A stretch of DNA of 64,000 nucleotides from F1-120-MAGs238 sp964484185 (lineage in GTDB: Bacteria; Planctomycetota; Phycisphaerae; Phycisphaerales; UBA1924). The notes below the pieces were generated by a model, which saw only the letters and a list, made by a program, of their open reading frames with translations, was not told the origin of the DNA and made no database searches. Positions 1-9,066 of this stretch are shown here, piece by piece. Where the stretch lies: the NCBI GenBank assembly GCA_964484185.1, contig CAZAEQ010000014.1:1-64000 (forward strand), written 5' to 3'. The stretch's first letter is position 1. The number at the start of each line of letters is the position of its first letter. The translations under genes and the position numbers were made by a program.

Positions 1-1200
1 TATAACCAGAGTGGACGGCAGACTCAGGACCATCTCCGCTGGGATGAAACGCTCACGCTTCGACACACCGACCGCTTTGAAACCCGTTACAACCTGGCGG
101 TGGACAGTCTCAATGTCCGGGGCGAGGAACAGCGACTGACCCGCGGTGACGCCTCCGCCAAATACCGGCTGTTCGACAGCCTCACGAGTACCGGTACGGT
201 GGGCGCCCAGCGACTTGATGCTCGCGGCGCTACCAGCGATAATATTTTCGTAAATGGGCAACTCGACTACACCAAAGAGGTGGCTCTGGGCCGCCTCGAT
301 GCTGCGGTTGGCGCATCGTATGACGCACAGAGTAATAGCGAACGCGGTGAAACACTGCGCGTGAATAACGAGCCGCATACGTTCATTGACGGCTTTCCGA
401 TCATCCTGTCTCGACGAAACATCGAAGATGGATCAATTGTCGTTACACCCGTGTCGGGATTTCCTGCATACCAGGACGGAGTAGATTACACCGTGGTGCT
501 GTTTGCTGATCACGGCGAGATCCGAGGGGTCGTCGGCGGCGGATTTGTAAATGGCCAGACCGTGCTGGTCTCCTTTGATGTTGGTCCGGAGGCCGAAAGC
601 AACATTGACACACACACCACCAGTATCTCGGTCAGGTACACCTTGACTGAGGGGCAACTCAAGGGAATGGCGTTCTATTCAACGTATCGCACGGTCGGAC
701 ATTCAGTCCGGACGAGATACCCCGATCAGTTCTCCCTTGATGATGTCAACGATCTGCTGCTGGGAGTTGAGTACCGTTTTCTGGAGTACAACCTGAAGTA
801 CGAGTACAACAACCATGACAGCAGATTTAATCCGTATACGGTCCATCGGTGGCAGGGGCTGTACGTCATGCCATTGGGACCAGGTTCCAGCATCAATGCA
901 GAGCTTTCGCGCGAGATGATCGATTTTTCGAATCAGAACAACGAAGTGACTTTTGATCGGGCTTCGTTGCGATGGAACAAGCGTCTGAATTCCAGTTTCG
1001 ATTTCAACGCGCGACTGGAGTATCGTAATGAAGAAAGCAGTCTCAATGGGCAGTCACAGGGTTTCGACCAAATCGTCGGACTCGCATGGAGAAAGCGGCA
1101 GACAACAATCTACGGGTCTTTCAGGAACTCATTCTTGAACGGACCGGGAAGTCGCCAGACATCCCAAACCGTTCAATTGAACATTCGTCGAGCTTTCTAG
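1..1200 (+). CDS. Outer-membrane beta-barrel protein, 5' end cut by window
   Basis: The reading frame is open from the first base, so the start lies outside the window; the GTG at 100 is internal. The visible 399 residues have alternating polar/hydrophobic strands rich in Tyr, Arg and Asn and end in ...NIRRAF, a C-terminal Phe typical of proteins inserted by the BAM complex. No enzyme motif is visible. It is followed after 7 bp by an NHL-propeller lipoprotein, which overlaps a 12-motif cytochrome. That order suggests the barrel is the outer-membrane sheath of an electron conduit. The barrel call is from composition and the C-terminus; the conduit role is inferred from context. Confidence 0.6.
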   Translation, partial: YNQSGRQTQDHLRWDETLTLRHTDRFETRYNLAVDSLNVRGEEQRLTRGDASAKYRLFDSLTSTGTVGAQRLDARGATSDNIFVNGQLDYTKEVALGRLDAAVGASYDAQSNSERGETLRVNNEPHTFIDGFPIILSRRNIEDGSIVVTPVSGFPAYQDGVDYTVVLFADHGEIRGVVGGGFVNGQTVLVSFDVGPEAESNIDTHTTSISVRYTLTEGQLKGMAFYSTYRTVGHSVRTRYPDQFSLDDVNDLLLGVEYRFLEYNLKYEYNNHDSRFNPYTVHRWQGLYVMPLGPGSSINAELSREMIDFSNQNNEVTFDRASLRWNKRLNSSFDFNARLEYRNEESSLNGQSQGFDQIVGLAWRKRQTTIYGSFRNSFLNGPGSRQTSQTVQLNIRRAF

Positions 1201-1207
1201 GAGTGAC

Positions 1208-2251
1208 ATGAGAACTACACAGGCATCCTGGCTCCTGACTCTCCCTGCTGCAATAAGTATCGCATTGCTCGCTGGGTGTTCTGCGCCGGGGAAGATCCTG
1301 CAACCTGCACCAGATGCATTACGCTGGCCCGCCGCGCCCGACGCAGCCCGCCTGAGCTACCTCGGTGAACTTCGCACCGATAAGGACCTCAAAGCGGCTC
1401 GCGGATTCTTTGAATCCATCGGCAGCGGACTTTTTGGCGATGAGCCGCCGGAAGAAATGGCAAGCCCGCTCGCGGTATGCACCGACGGCGCATCGCGAGT
1501 TTTCGTTGTTGATTCCAGTTCGCGGCAACTTCACATCTTCGATCTTGACACACGCAAGTACTCGACATGGAAATCTGAGACATCTCCATTCCAGGTTCCA
1601 GTAGCGGTCGCATTCGATCCATCCGGTCGTGTGCTGGTCGCAGATTCCGCCCAGGGTTGTTTGTTTGCATTCAACCGCGATGGATCGCTCGTCGAAAAGA
1701 TCGGCGTTGGTGTGTTGAGGCGTCCTTGCGGCATCGCGATCGCCGCGGATGGCCGGATTTTTGTCGCGGATGTTGGCGCACATCAAGTTGTCATCCTCTC
1801 CTCAGGCGGCGCGGAAATGGCTCGAATCGGCAATCGTGGATCAGGTCCGGGAGAGTTCAACTTCCCGACCAATCTGGCATTCGACCACCAGGGCCGCCTC
1901 TATGTCAGCGACTCGATGAATTTCCGCATTCAGCTCTTTACACCGGATCTCAAACCCCTGAAACAGATAGGCAAGAAGGGAGATCTGCCGGGATACTTCT
2001 CCCAGCCAAAGGGAGTGGCAATTGACCCGGATGATCACCTGTATGTTGTCGATGCAAATTTCGAAGCAGTGCAGCTCTTTGATCGTGAAGGCGCGCTGTT
2101 GATGAGTTTCGGTCATGAGGGAAGCGGCCCTGGAGAGTTCTGGCTTCCCGCCGGGATTCATATTGATCCGCTCGGCCGTGTTTTCGTGGCCGATTCATAC
2201 AATAGAAGAATCCAGGTCTTTCAATACCTGCGCGAAGGGACCACTCCATGA
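1208..2251 (+). CDS. NHL-repeat beta-propeller lipoprotein
   Basis: A signal peptide ends in a lipobox (LLAGC, Cys about residue 23), so the protein should be lipid-anchored. From about residue 85 to the end there are roughly six NHL-type blades, each with a pattern like 'G.I..D..G.L.VAD...R.QVF' (for example around residues 135-150, 215-235, 310-340). NHL propellers are usually protein-binding scaffolds and no catalytic residue can be assigned. The stop overlaps the ATG of the next cytochrome gene (ATGA), which indicates coupled translation. It probably holds the barrel and cytochrome together at the outer membrane; this is inference. Confidence 0.75.
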   Translation: MRTTQASWLLTLPAAISIALLAGCSAPGKILQPAPDALRWPAAPDAARLSYLGELRTDKDLKAARGFFESIGSGLFGDEPPEEMASPLAVCTDGASRVFVVDSSSRQLHIFDLDTRKYSTWKSETSPFQVPVAVAFDPSGRVLVADSAQGCLFAFNRDGSLVEKIGVGVLRRPCGIAIAADGRIFVADVGAHQVVILSSGGAEMARIGNRGSGPGEFNFPTNLAFDHQGRLYVSDSMNFRIQLFTPDLKPLKQIGKKGDLPGYFSQPKGVAIDPDDHLYVVDANFEAVQLFDREGALLMSFGHEGSGPGEFWLPAGIHIDPLGRVFVADSYNRRIQVFQYLREGTTP

Positions 2252-3885
2252 GATGCGCAACCCTGCTTATCCTGAACGCACTCGCGATGCTCCTGGTCGT
2301 GCTGTCAGCGCAATGCGCAACCGGTCAGACCATCACCGTGCGTGACAGCCCACACGATCTTTCCGCCTCGAGCAATGCGCAGATTCGTGCAGCCACAGAA
2401 GACCAAGTCTGCATTTTCTGTCATACGCCCCACAATGCGTCGCCGGTGGGCGCGCTGTGGAACCGGAATCTATCGCCGCAGGCTTACACGGTGTACACAA
2501 GTCCTGCACTGAATGCCCAGCCCGGCCAACCAACGGGTACTTCGAAGCTTTGTCTTTCGTGCCATGATGGAACGATCGCGCTGGGCAGCCTGCTCTCCAG
2601 TCCGACTCCTGTGCAGATGTCCGGCGGAATGACCACCCTGTCGAAGGGTCGTTTGTCGAATCTGGGAACCGACCTGCGTGATGACCATCCGATCTCATTC
2701 CAGTTTGACTCGGGTCTTGCGCTCAAGGATTCCAAACTGCGCGATCCCAGTGGCCTGCCACATGCGATCAAACTCGATCCGAATCGGGAGCTTCAGTGTA
2801 CTTCGTGCCACGATGCCCATAACAACGCCTACGGCAAATTCCTGGTCATGCGAAACACAAACTCAGAGTTGTGCATTTCCTGCCACCAGATGGGCACAAC
2901 CGATATCGTCGGTCATGGCCAGTGTATCGATTGCCATCAGTCGCATACCGCGCCCAGCGGGCCGTATCTACTGCGTGGCCAGGGCGCAACACAGACGTGT
3001 CTGACTTGCCACGATGGATCAAACATGTCCGCCCTGAACGTATCGGCCGACCTGCACAAGATCTCATCGCACGACACGAACACGCCAGTAGACCCAAACA
3101 GCTCGCCTAATGAATTCTCATCCTGCACTTCCTGCCATGAACCACACACCATGATGAAGGGAATCGGCGCATCGCGACCACAAAGCACCGGCCCGCGGCG
3201 GACGGCCTTTGGACGACTGGGGAAAATCGGCGGCGTCAATGCATCCGGTGTAAAGATGACCGTGGCCACTGCTGAGCACGAAGTTTGCTTTAAGTGTCAC
3301 GGAGACAACAACCCCGTGCGGCCGACAATTGCCCGCCGGCAGCCGCAGTCAAATATGCGATTGCAGTTCAGCCCTTCCGCTATTTCCTTCCACCCAGTCG
3401 GACGCCCGGGCGTAAGCACCGAAGTGCCAAGTCTCAAACCCGGATGGAGTACATCCAGCACCATGCAATGCAGCGATTGCCACGCATCCGATTCTGGTAT
3501 TTCGTCGGGGACCCATGGATCAACTTGGGCGGGATTGCTCGTATCGCGTTACAGCACCGCAGACCAGACGTCCGAAAGCGCATCCAACTACGCCCTCTGC
3601 TACACCTGTCACGATCGATCGAGCATCCTGGACAATCGATCCTTCCCCGGGCACCGGAAACACATCGTTGATCTTCGAACCTCGTGCTCCACCTGCCACG
3701 ACTCCCATGGAATTGCCTCAAGCGGCGGCAGCGCACGCGGCAACTCTCACCTCATCAACTTCGACACCAGCGTCGTGACGCCTGACCGTGTAACAGGCAA
3801 ACTGGAATTTCAGGACACCGGTGTGTTCCGCAGCGAATGCACCCTCACGTGCCATGGGTCAAACCACTCGCCAAAGCGCTACTGA
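2248..3885 (+). CDS. Multiheme c-type cytochrome, 11 CXXCH plus one CX3CH
   Basis: An exported protein with a Sec signal peptide (about residues 1-27). Eleven CXXCH motifs are spread through it (CIFCH, CLSCH, CTSCH, CISCH, CIDCH, CLTCH, CTSCH, CFKCH, CSDCH, CYTCH, CSTCH), several in the paired 'CxxCHdxH' arrangement of the doubled-CXXCH family. The last motif, CTLTCH at 3838-3855, has three residues between the cysteines. Up to 12 hemes c could make a periplasmic or outer-membrane electron wire. Its ATG overlaps the upstream lipoprotein stop. The CcsBA genes needed to attach the hemes lie downstream. The redox partner is unknown; there is no sign of a substrate-reducing site. Confidence 0.85.
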   Translation: MRCATLLILNALAMLLVVLSAQCATGQTITVRDSPHDLSASSNAQIRAATEDQVCIFCHTPHNASPVGALWNRNLSPQAYTVYTSPALNAQPGQPTGTSKLCLSCHDGTIALGSLLSSPTPVQMSGGMTTLSKGRLSNLGTDLRDDHPISFQFDSGLALKDSKLRDPSGLPHAIKLDPNRELQCTSCHDAHNNAYGKFLVMRNTNSELCISCHQMGTTDIVGHGQCIDCHQSHTAPSGPYLLRGQGATQTCLTCHDGSNMSALNVSADLHKISSHDTNTPVDPNSSPNEFSSCTSCHEPHTMMKGIGASRPQSTGPRRTAFGRLGKIGGVNASGVKMTVATAEHEVCFKCHGDNNPVRPTIARRQPQSNMRLQFSPSAISFHPVGRPGVSTEVPSLKPGWSTSSTMQCSDCHASDSGISSGTHGSTWAGLLVSRYSTADQTSESASNYALCYTCHDRSSILDNRSFPGHRKHIVDLRTSCSTCHDSHGIASSGGSARGNSHLINFDTSVVTPDRVTGKLEFQDTGVFRSECTLTCHGSNHSPKRY

Positions 3886-4019
3886 TCGTCACGAAGAACC
3901 TTTTGGTACCCAAACGCGCCATTTTCTCAGCTTTGAGAGAGTGCGAGAGAAGTCTTTCCTAATATCGATAATATGCTTTTGAATCCGCTAAGAAATACGA
4001 GGCTCCAGCGGACTTTTCT

Positions 4020-4035
4020 GGGCACGCGATTTGCA
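4020..4035 (+). promoter_or_regulatory. Sigma-54 (-24/-12) promoter
   Basis: The site reads GGGCACG-N4-TTGCA against the consensus TGGCACG-N4-TTGCW: one mismatch, exact spacing. The predicted transcript start is about 4047, some 33 bp before the ATG at 4080. The second gene of the operon it would drive is itself a sigma-54 activator, which supports the call and suggests autoregulation. Confidence 0.65.
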
Positions 4036-4079
4036 TTGGAGATATGTAGTAAGACGACCCCTTCGGAACTGGAGCCCCA

Positions 4080-4718
4080 ATGAACATCAACCTTGCTGCC
4101 TCACTCGGTGCATTGATCTGCCTCGCCACCACATCGCTTCAACCGAACAAAGACACAAAGCCCGCCGCACCTCCTGCACAATCCCAACCAGCCAAACCTC
4201 CGATGCCGGCTGGACACCCCGGCCTCACCAACGACCCGAGTTTGAGTTGGCCCAAGGCACGGCCAGAGGATGTCAACTCGGTTGACGCAATCATGGCGGC
4301 GTTGTATTCCATTCCCAGAGGAGAGCCAGGTCAGCCGCGTGACTGGGACCGCTATCGCTCGCTTTTCTCTCCTGATGCACGCCTGATTCCCGCACGTCCA
4401 ACGCCCGAAGGCGGCGCAATGGCGATGTTTGTCACAATCACCGATTACATCAGTCTCAACCGATCATACTTTGAAAAGGGCGGCTTCATGGACAAGGAAG
4501 TCGGCCGCCGCGTCGAGACATTTGGGCACATGGCCCATGTCTGGAGCACATTCGAATCCCGTCACAAAGCTGACGACCCCACGCCCTATGTCCGCGGCAT
4601 AAACAGCGTGCAGTTGCTCAAAGATGGCGACCGCTGGTGGGTCGTGAACATCTTCTGGGATTTCGAGGATGAGAAGACCCCGATCCCGGCCCAATACCTT
4701 CAGTCTGACAAGAAATAA
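4080..4718 (+). CDS. Exported NTF2-like (SnoaL-fold) protein of unknown function
   Basis: The 212-residue protein starts with a short hydrophobic stretch (residues 4-20, likely a signal peptide) and a Pro/Ala-rich linker. From about residue 68 it has an NTF2-like domain of the type that ends in 'RGINSVQLLKDGDRWWVVN', typical of SnoaL-like proteins. These fold into a cone with a ligand pocket and can be enzymes or binding modules; no catalytic residue can be named here. It is the first gene after a sigma-54 promoter and lies 17 bp before the response regulator, so it probably belongs to the cytochrome-maturation operon that runs to 10696. Confidence 0.6.
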   Translation: MNINLAASLGALICLATTSLQPNKDTKPAAPPAQSQPAKPPMPAGHPGLTNDPSLSWPKARPEDVNSVDAIMAALYSIPRGEPGQPRDWDRYRSLFSPDARLIPARPTPEGGAMAMFVTITDYISLNRSYFEKGGFMDKEVGRRVETFGHMAHVWSTFESRHKADDPTPYVRGINSVQLLKDGDRWWVVNIFWDFEDEKTPIPAQYLQSDKK

Positions 4719-4735
4719 GTACCTGGAAAGACGGC

Positions 4736-6121
4736 ATGCCTACTAAGATTCTCCTTGTCGAAGATGAACAGCTCCTTCGCGAATCGTTCGCTCAGCTCCT
4801 GAGCGACGAGGGCTACGAGGTTGTCCAGGCTGCCGATGGCAAAGCCGGATACGAAGCAACACTGGTTGACACATTTGATCTTGTGCTGACCGATATCAGC
4901 ATGCCAGTGATGGATGGGCTGACTCTGCTCAGACAACTGCAGAACGTCATTCCGCAGACGCCGGTTGTGGTGATGACAGGGTTCGGCACGGTGGAGAGCG
5001 CGGTCAATGCAATGCGTGCCGGTGCAGCAGATTATGTGCTGAAACCTGTGCAATTTGAAGATGTTCTGATCCGCGTCAGACGCGCGCTCGAATTCGGCGA
5101 AATGCGCCGCAATCGCGCCATCCTCACCGAACAGCTCGCCTCTCAAAGCACTTTCCACGACCTGATCGGTGATTCCACCGCAATGACGGGCCTCTTTGAT
5201 CTTGTAAAGAAGCTCTCCACCGTGCGCAGCAGCGTGCTCATCATGGGCGAATCCGGCACGGGCAAGGAACTCTTCGCCCGCGCGATCCACTACAACGGTG
5301 TCACCCGCGACAAACCCTTCATCGCCGTCAATTGCGGCGCCATCCCCGAAAGCCTCATCGAATCCGAACTCTTCGGTCATCGCAAAGGCAGCTTCACCGG
5401 CGCGATTAAGGACCGCATCGGGTACTTCGAAGCCGCCAACGGAGGCACGCTTTTCCTCGATGAGATTTCAACGCTCCCAATCCAGGTCCAAAGCTCGCTT
5501 CTCCGCGTTCTCGAAGAACGCGTCGTCGTACCGGTCGGAGACACTCGTCCTCGCCCCGTCAACGTGCGCATCATCGCCGCCACCAATCAGAACCTCCAGA
5601 CCCAGTGCCGCGAAGGAAAGTTCCGGGAAGATCTCCTCTACCGCCTCGATGTGGTGCGTCTGCTCCTCCCCCCACTTCGCCAGCGCCGCCAGGACATCCC
5701 GTTGCTCACCCATCACTTCCTGGACAAATACACCAACCTTATGAACAAAAAGGTCAACGGAATCAGCAATGGCGCCATGCGTGCAATGCTGAATCACGAG
5801 TGGCGCGGCAACGTTCGTGAGCTTGAAAACGTCATTGAACGCGCGGTCATCTTCGCCGAAGGTCGCGAAATCGAACTTCAGGATCTCCCTTTCCAATCCG
5901 ACCAGACTCTGCCAGACACCGATACCGGCGAAGACCTCAAAAACGCGCTCACTCAGTTTGAACGCCAGCACATCATCTACAGCCTTCGCCGCCACAACTA
6001 CGACAAAACTGAAACTGCCAAAAATCTTGGCATTGGCATCTCAAGTCTCTATCGCAAGCTCGATGAACTGCGAATCCCCAAAGACTCGCAGGACAAAGAC
6101 CAGGATGGAAGCCTCCCGTGA
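4736..6121 (+). CDS. NtrC-family sigma-54-dependent response regulator
   Basis: Complete three-domain activator. The receiver (residues 1-120) has the acidic pair ED near residue 9, phospho-acceptor Asp53 (LTDISM) and the Lys in 'YVLKP'. The AAA+ domain carries Walker A GESGTGKE (171-178), the sigma-54 contact loop as GSFTGA (218-223, Ser in place of the usual first Ala) and Walker B TLFLDE. A Fis-type helix-turn-helix ends the protein (about 405-450). It would open sigma-54 promoters when phosphorylated. Candidate targets in the window are 4020-4035 and 18214-18229. Its partner kinase is unclear because the adjacent sensor-like protein lacks an ATPase domain. Confidence 0.95.
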   Translation: MPTKILLVEDEQLLRESFAQLLSDEGYEVVQAADGKAGYEATLVDTFDLVLTDISMPVMDGLTLLRQLQNVIPQTPVVVMTGFGTVESAVNAMRAGAADYVLKPVQFEDVLIRVRRALEFGEMRRNRAILTEQLASQSTFHDLIGDSTAMTGLFDLVKKLSTVRSSVLIMGESGTGKELFARAIHYNGVTRDKPFIAVNCGAIPESLIESELFGHRKGSFTGAIKDRIGYFEAANGGTLFLDEISTLPIQVQSSLLRVLEERVVVPVGDTRPRPVNVRIIAATNQNLQTQCREGKFREDLLYRLDVVRLLLPPLRQRRQDIPLLTHHFLDKYTNLMNKKVNGISNGAMRAMLNHEWRGNVRELENVIERAVIFAEGREIELQDLPFQSDQTLPDTDTGEDLKNALTQFERQHIIYSLRRHNYDKTETAKNLGIGISSLYRKLDELRIPKDSQDKDQDGSLP

Positions 6122-6178
6122 ATCAGAACACCGCACCATTACATCTCTACTGCTTTTGACGCAAGGAACAGCGCCCAG

Positions 6179-7243
6179 ATGCTTCGTCGGAAACTGCTCA
6201 TGCGAATCGGCCTGCTCGTCGCCTGCTTTGTCGCAGGTGCGGTAGTCGCCATTTCGCTGCTGCAGGAAGCCATCTCTGATGTCGACCGGATCAATCAAGA
6301 TGCAATCGTACTGGTCGATGGCGTCCAGACCGCAAACGAATGCGTGACCGCAATTGCAGACAATCGTGATGGCATATCCGCCAACCCGACTCAGATCAAC
6401 GCGCTCCCCGAAGCACAGTTGACCCAAACCCTCGCGGCAATAGGACTTCATCCCGCAGTGAAAATCGCCGGTTCGCCGCAGGCTGACGCGTTTGCAAAAG
6501 TGCAGAATCTGCTTCCCAAGTTCCTTGAACCCGGTCAAGCCAGTCCGCGCGAATCTCAACAGGTCCGCGCCGCCATGCGCGCTGCGCTTCATGAATTGAC
6601 CCACCATACCCGGGTCTTCGTCGCGGCAGAACAATCTCGATTTGGCCGCTATTTCCGCGGCCTGGTCCTCGCCCTCACGCTCTCCGCCCTTGTCATGGCG
6701 AACGTCGCCGTGTTTGTTCTTATTCGTACCGCCCAGGTCGTACTCAAACCGGTCGGCGAACTCGTCAACGGAAGCCGCGAACTTGCCGCAGAACATTTCG
6801 ACCACCGCGTCAACGTGAATCAACAGGATGAATTTGGCGAACTCGCCGCCGCCTACAACATGCTCGCTGGACAGCTCCAGACAAATGAAGAGCGCAAAGC
6901 TGAAGCACTGCGTCAACTGGCTGTCACGCTGAACCACGACCTCAACAACGCCATGGCGACAATCGAAATGCAGCTGAGCCTGCTCGATCGCAAATCCGGC
7001 AGCGACTCCAAGCTCGCGCAGTATTTCCGCGACATCCACAGCACGCTCAGTCGGATGGGCAGCACGATCGCGTCCCTCAAGAACATCCGTCGTGTTGTGC
7101 TCATGGAGTACATCGACGGCCAGAAGATGGTTGATCTGCAGCGCTCCGTGGCGCCGCTTCCACAATCCGTCGATGCACCAAAAATTGAAATCCGATCCGA
7201 CAGCTCAGGCTCCAGTCGCACTGGTCTAGGGAGTGTTAAATAA
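6179..7243 (+). CDS. HAMP and His-box membrane protein lacking a kinase ATPase domain
   Basis: The architecture is an N-terminal transmembrane helix (about 8-28), a periplasmic helical region of about 130 residues, a second transmembrane helix (about 160-185), a HAMP linker (VLKPVGELVNGSRELA...) and a His-box helix with 'LNHDLNN' near residue 255. That resembles the dimerisation and phosphotransfer domain of a histidine kinase. The N, G1, F and G2 boxes are absent: the protein ends about 100 residues after the His box. It may be a phosphotransfer or sensor-only subunit. An AAGGAA ribosome site precedes the ATG, and the stop overlaps the ATG of ccsB (TAATG). Confidence 0.7.
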   Translation: MLRRKLLMRIGLLVACFVAGAVVAISLLQEAISDVDRINQDAIVLVDGVQTANECVTAIADNRDGISANPTQINALPEAQLTQTLAAIGLHPAVKIAGSPQADAFAKVQNLLPKFLEPGQASPRESQQVRAAMRAALHELTHHTRVFVAAEQSRFGRYFRGLVLALTLSALVMANVAVFVLIRTAQVVLKPVGELVNGSRELAAEHFDHRVNVNQQDEFGELAAAYNMLAGQLQTNEERKAEALRQLAVTLNHDLNNAMATIEMQLSLLDRKSGSDSKLAQYFRDIHSTLSRMGSTIASLKNIRRVVLMEYIDGQKMVDLQRSVAPLPQSVDAPKIEIRSDSSGSSRTGLGSVK

Positions 7244-9066
7244 TGAAGTCAATAGAATCAATCCAACCCGGCGCTACCCGCCTGAAAAAAGCAGTTCATT
7301 GGCTCGGAAGCGTCCAGCTCGCAGTTCCTGTGCTCGTGCTGGTAGCGATCGGCATGGGCGTCGGTACATATCTGGAATCCACGCAGAACAGCCGCGTGGC
7401 CAAGGAATATGTCTACGGTCACTGGTGGTTCCTCATCGTCATGGCACTCATGTGCGTCAGTCTCATTTTCGCTGTCATCACCCGATACCCCTGGAAAAAA
7501 AAGCACATCGGCTTCATCACCGTACACGCCGCACTGGTTGCACTGGTTGTCGCAGGTTTCTGGTCCATGTTTGAACGTGTCGAAGGACACATCGCTCTCG
7601 TTGAAGGAACCATGAGCGACATCATGGAAACTTCGGATGAACAGCTCGAGATTCTCGAGCACGGCGCAGGCGATTTCAACAGTCTGGATGCAGCGCCCGC
7701 CCCCACCGGCCCCGCCGCGCTCACACTCGCAGGCGTGCAGGTACAAGTTCTGGAACGCTGGGAAAATTCCCGCGATGAAGACACTATCGCAGATGACAGT
7801 CCTGTGCCACTGCGTGCGATCGATATCGCGCCCATCGCCGGCCCGCAATCGGCCTGGGTCGGACAGGAAGATCAGGCCGGCCCCGCCCCGATGCTTATGG
7901 GCCTCAAGGTTCTCGTGCTTCCCGAAGGTTCAACCTGGACGCCACCTCCTGCAGTCGAGCGCGTCCGCGGCGAGTTTGTCTTCGTCGTAGGGAAACAGCG
8001 ATTTCCCCTCAAAGACGTCGGCGCAGAAGTTTTCCCCGGCTGGAAAGTCGTTGAACTCAAACGCTTCGAGCGCGCTGTCGTCGTCGGCGAAAGCATCACC
8101 GAAGGTCCCGCCAACTCCCCGCCAAATCTCGCCGTCATCGTCAAACTCGCTGATGGCAAAGGCACCACCGAGCAGCACACCGCCTTTGAAAAATTCCCCG
8201 ATATGGTCATGGGCAAGCCCCTCGAAGGTTCCGGCAACTCTGCTTCCAGACTCGTCCCCGGCAGCACGCAGGGCGAACCTGAAACGCTCGTGATTTTCGG
8301 CACCGTCGCCGCAACCAAGATCGGCTACATCGGCCTCGATGGCACTTCCAAAATCCTTGAGCCTGAACAGAAATATCCGATGACGCTGAACCTGGGCGCA
8401 CGCGAAGTGACAATCCTGCAACAGCTCGCCCGCGCCCACCAGACCTCGCGCACGGTCAAAGCCCCGGTCGCGAAAAACAACCGCTCTGCTCTCCTCGTCC
8501 GCATCGGCGACGACACCGCACTGCAAACCCTCGTGTGGAAGGGCATGGCATCCGTCACCACCGCCGACAAACGCACCGTTGTCCTCCACTACGGCCCCAA
8601 GCGCGTGCAACTCCCCTTCACAGTTCGCCTCGCCAAGTTCCACAAGCTCGATTACCCCGGCACTGACATGGCAATGTCCTATCAATCCGATGTCGGCATC
8701 ACGGTCGCGGGTCAAGCTGAAACTCCATTCGACATCTACATGAATCATCCATACCAGCACGGCCCCTGGAAAGTTTATCAATCCGGCTTCCAGGGCGACA
8801 CCATGTCCATTTTCAGCATCATGCACGATCCAGGTCTGACGCTCACCTACATCGCATCCGTGTTCCTCTGTCTCGGCGTCGTCATCACGTTCTATAGCCG
8901 TTCCCTCAGCTGGGGACATCCGGGCATTCCCATTCGTCCCGCCCCGGCACAAGAAGCGAAGGAGTCCATCAATGTTTCGACCCACGTATCTTCGATCACT
9001 ACTTATCCTGCTCACGTCGCTGCTGGTCTCGATGCTGGTCTCCCCGAGACTGCTCGCAGCCGCTGA
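7243..9066 (+). CDS. ccsB: ResB/CcsB-type cytochrome c synthase subunit
   Basis: This 607-residue protein has three N-terminal transmembrane helices (about 18-38, 65-85, 90-110) with the ResB-type 'GT(Y)LES' and 'HWWFLIVMAL' segments. A large extracytoplasmic domain of about 400 residues follows, then a last transmembrane helix near residues 525-550 after 'PYQHGPWKVYQSGFQ', the conserved end of ResB. In system II, CcsB and CcsA move heme out and attach it to CXXCH motifs. The system is what the four multiheme cytochromes in this window need. The start overlaps the upstream stop and the end overlaps ccsA by 95 bp. Confidence 0.85.
   Translation: MKSIESIQPGATRLKKAVHWLGSVQLAVPVLVLVAIGMGVGTYLESTQNSRVAKEYVYGHWWFLIVMALMCVSLIFAVITRYPWKKKHIGFITVHAALVALVVAGFWSMFERVEGHIALVEGTMSDIMETSDEQLEILEHGAGDFNSLDAAPAPTGPAALTLAGVQVQVLERWENSRDEDTIADDSPVPLRAIDIAPIAGPQSAWVGQEDQAGPAPMLMGLKVLVLPEGSTWTPPPAVERVRGEFVFVVGKQRFPLKDVGAEVFPGWKVVELKRFERAVVVGESITEGPANSPPNLAVIVKLADGKGTTEQHTAFEKFPDMVMGKPLEGSGNSASRLVPGSTQGEPETLVIFGTVAATKIGYIGLDGTSKILEPEQKYPMTLNLGAREVTILQQLARAHQTSRTVKAPVAKNNRSALLVRIGDDTALQTLVWKGMASVTTADKRTVVLHYGPKRVQLPFTVRLAKFHKLDYPGTDMAMSYQSDVGITVAGQAETPFDIYMNHPYQHGPWKVYQSGFQGDTMSIFSIMHDPGLTLTYIASVFLCLGVVITFYSRSLSWGHPGIPIRPAPAQEAKESINVSTHVSSITTYPAHVAAGLDAGLPETARSR

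Noticed and set aside
6041..7165. 374-codon minus-strand open frame
   Set aside because: Antisense to the HAMP/His-box gene; no recognisable domain.
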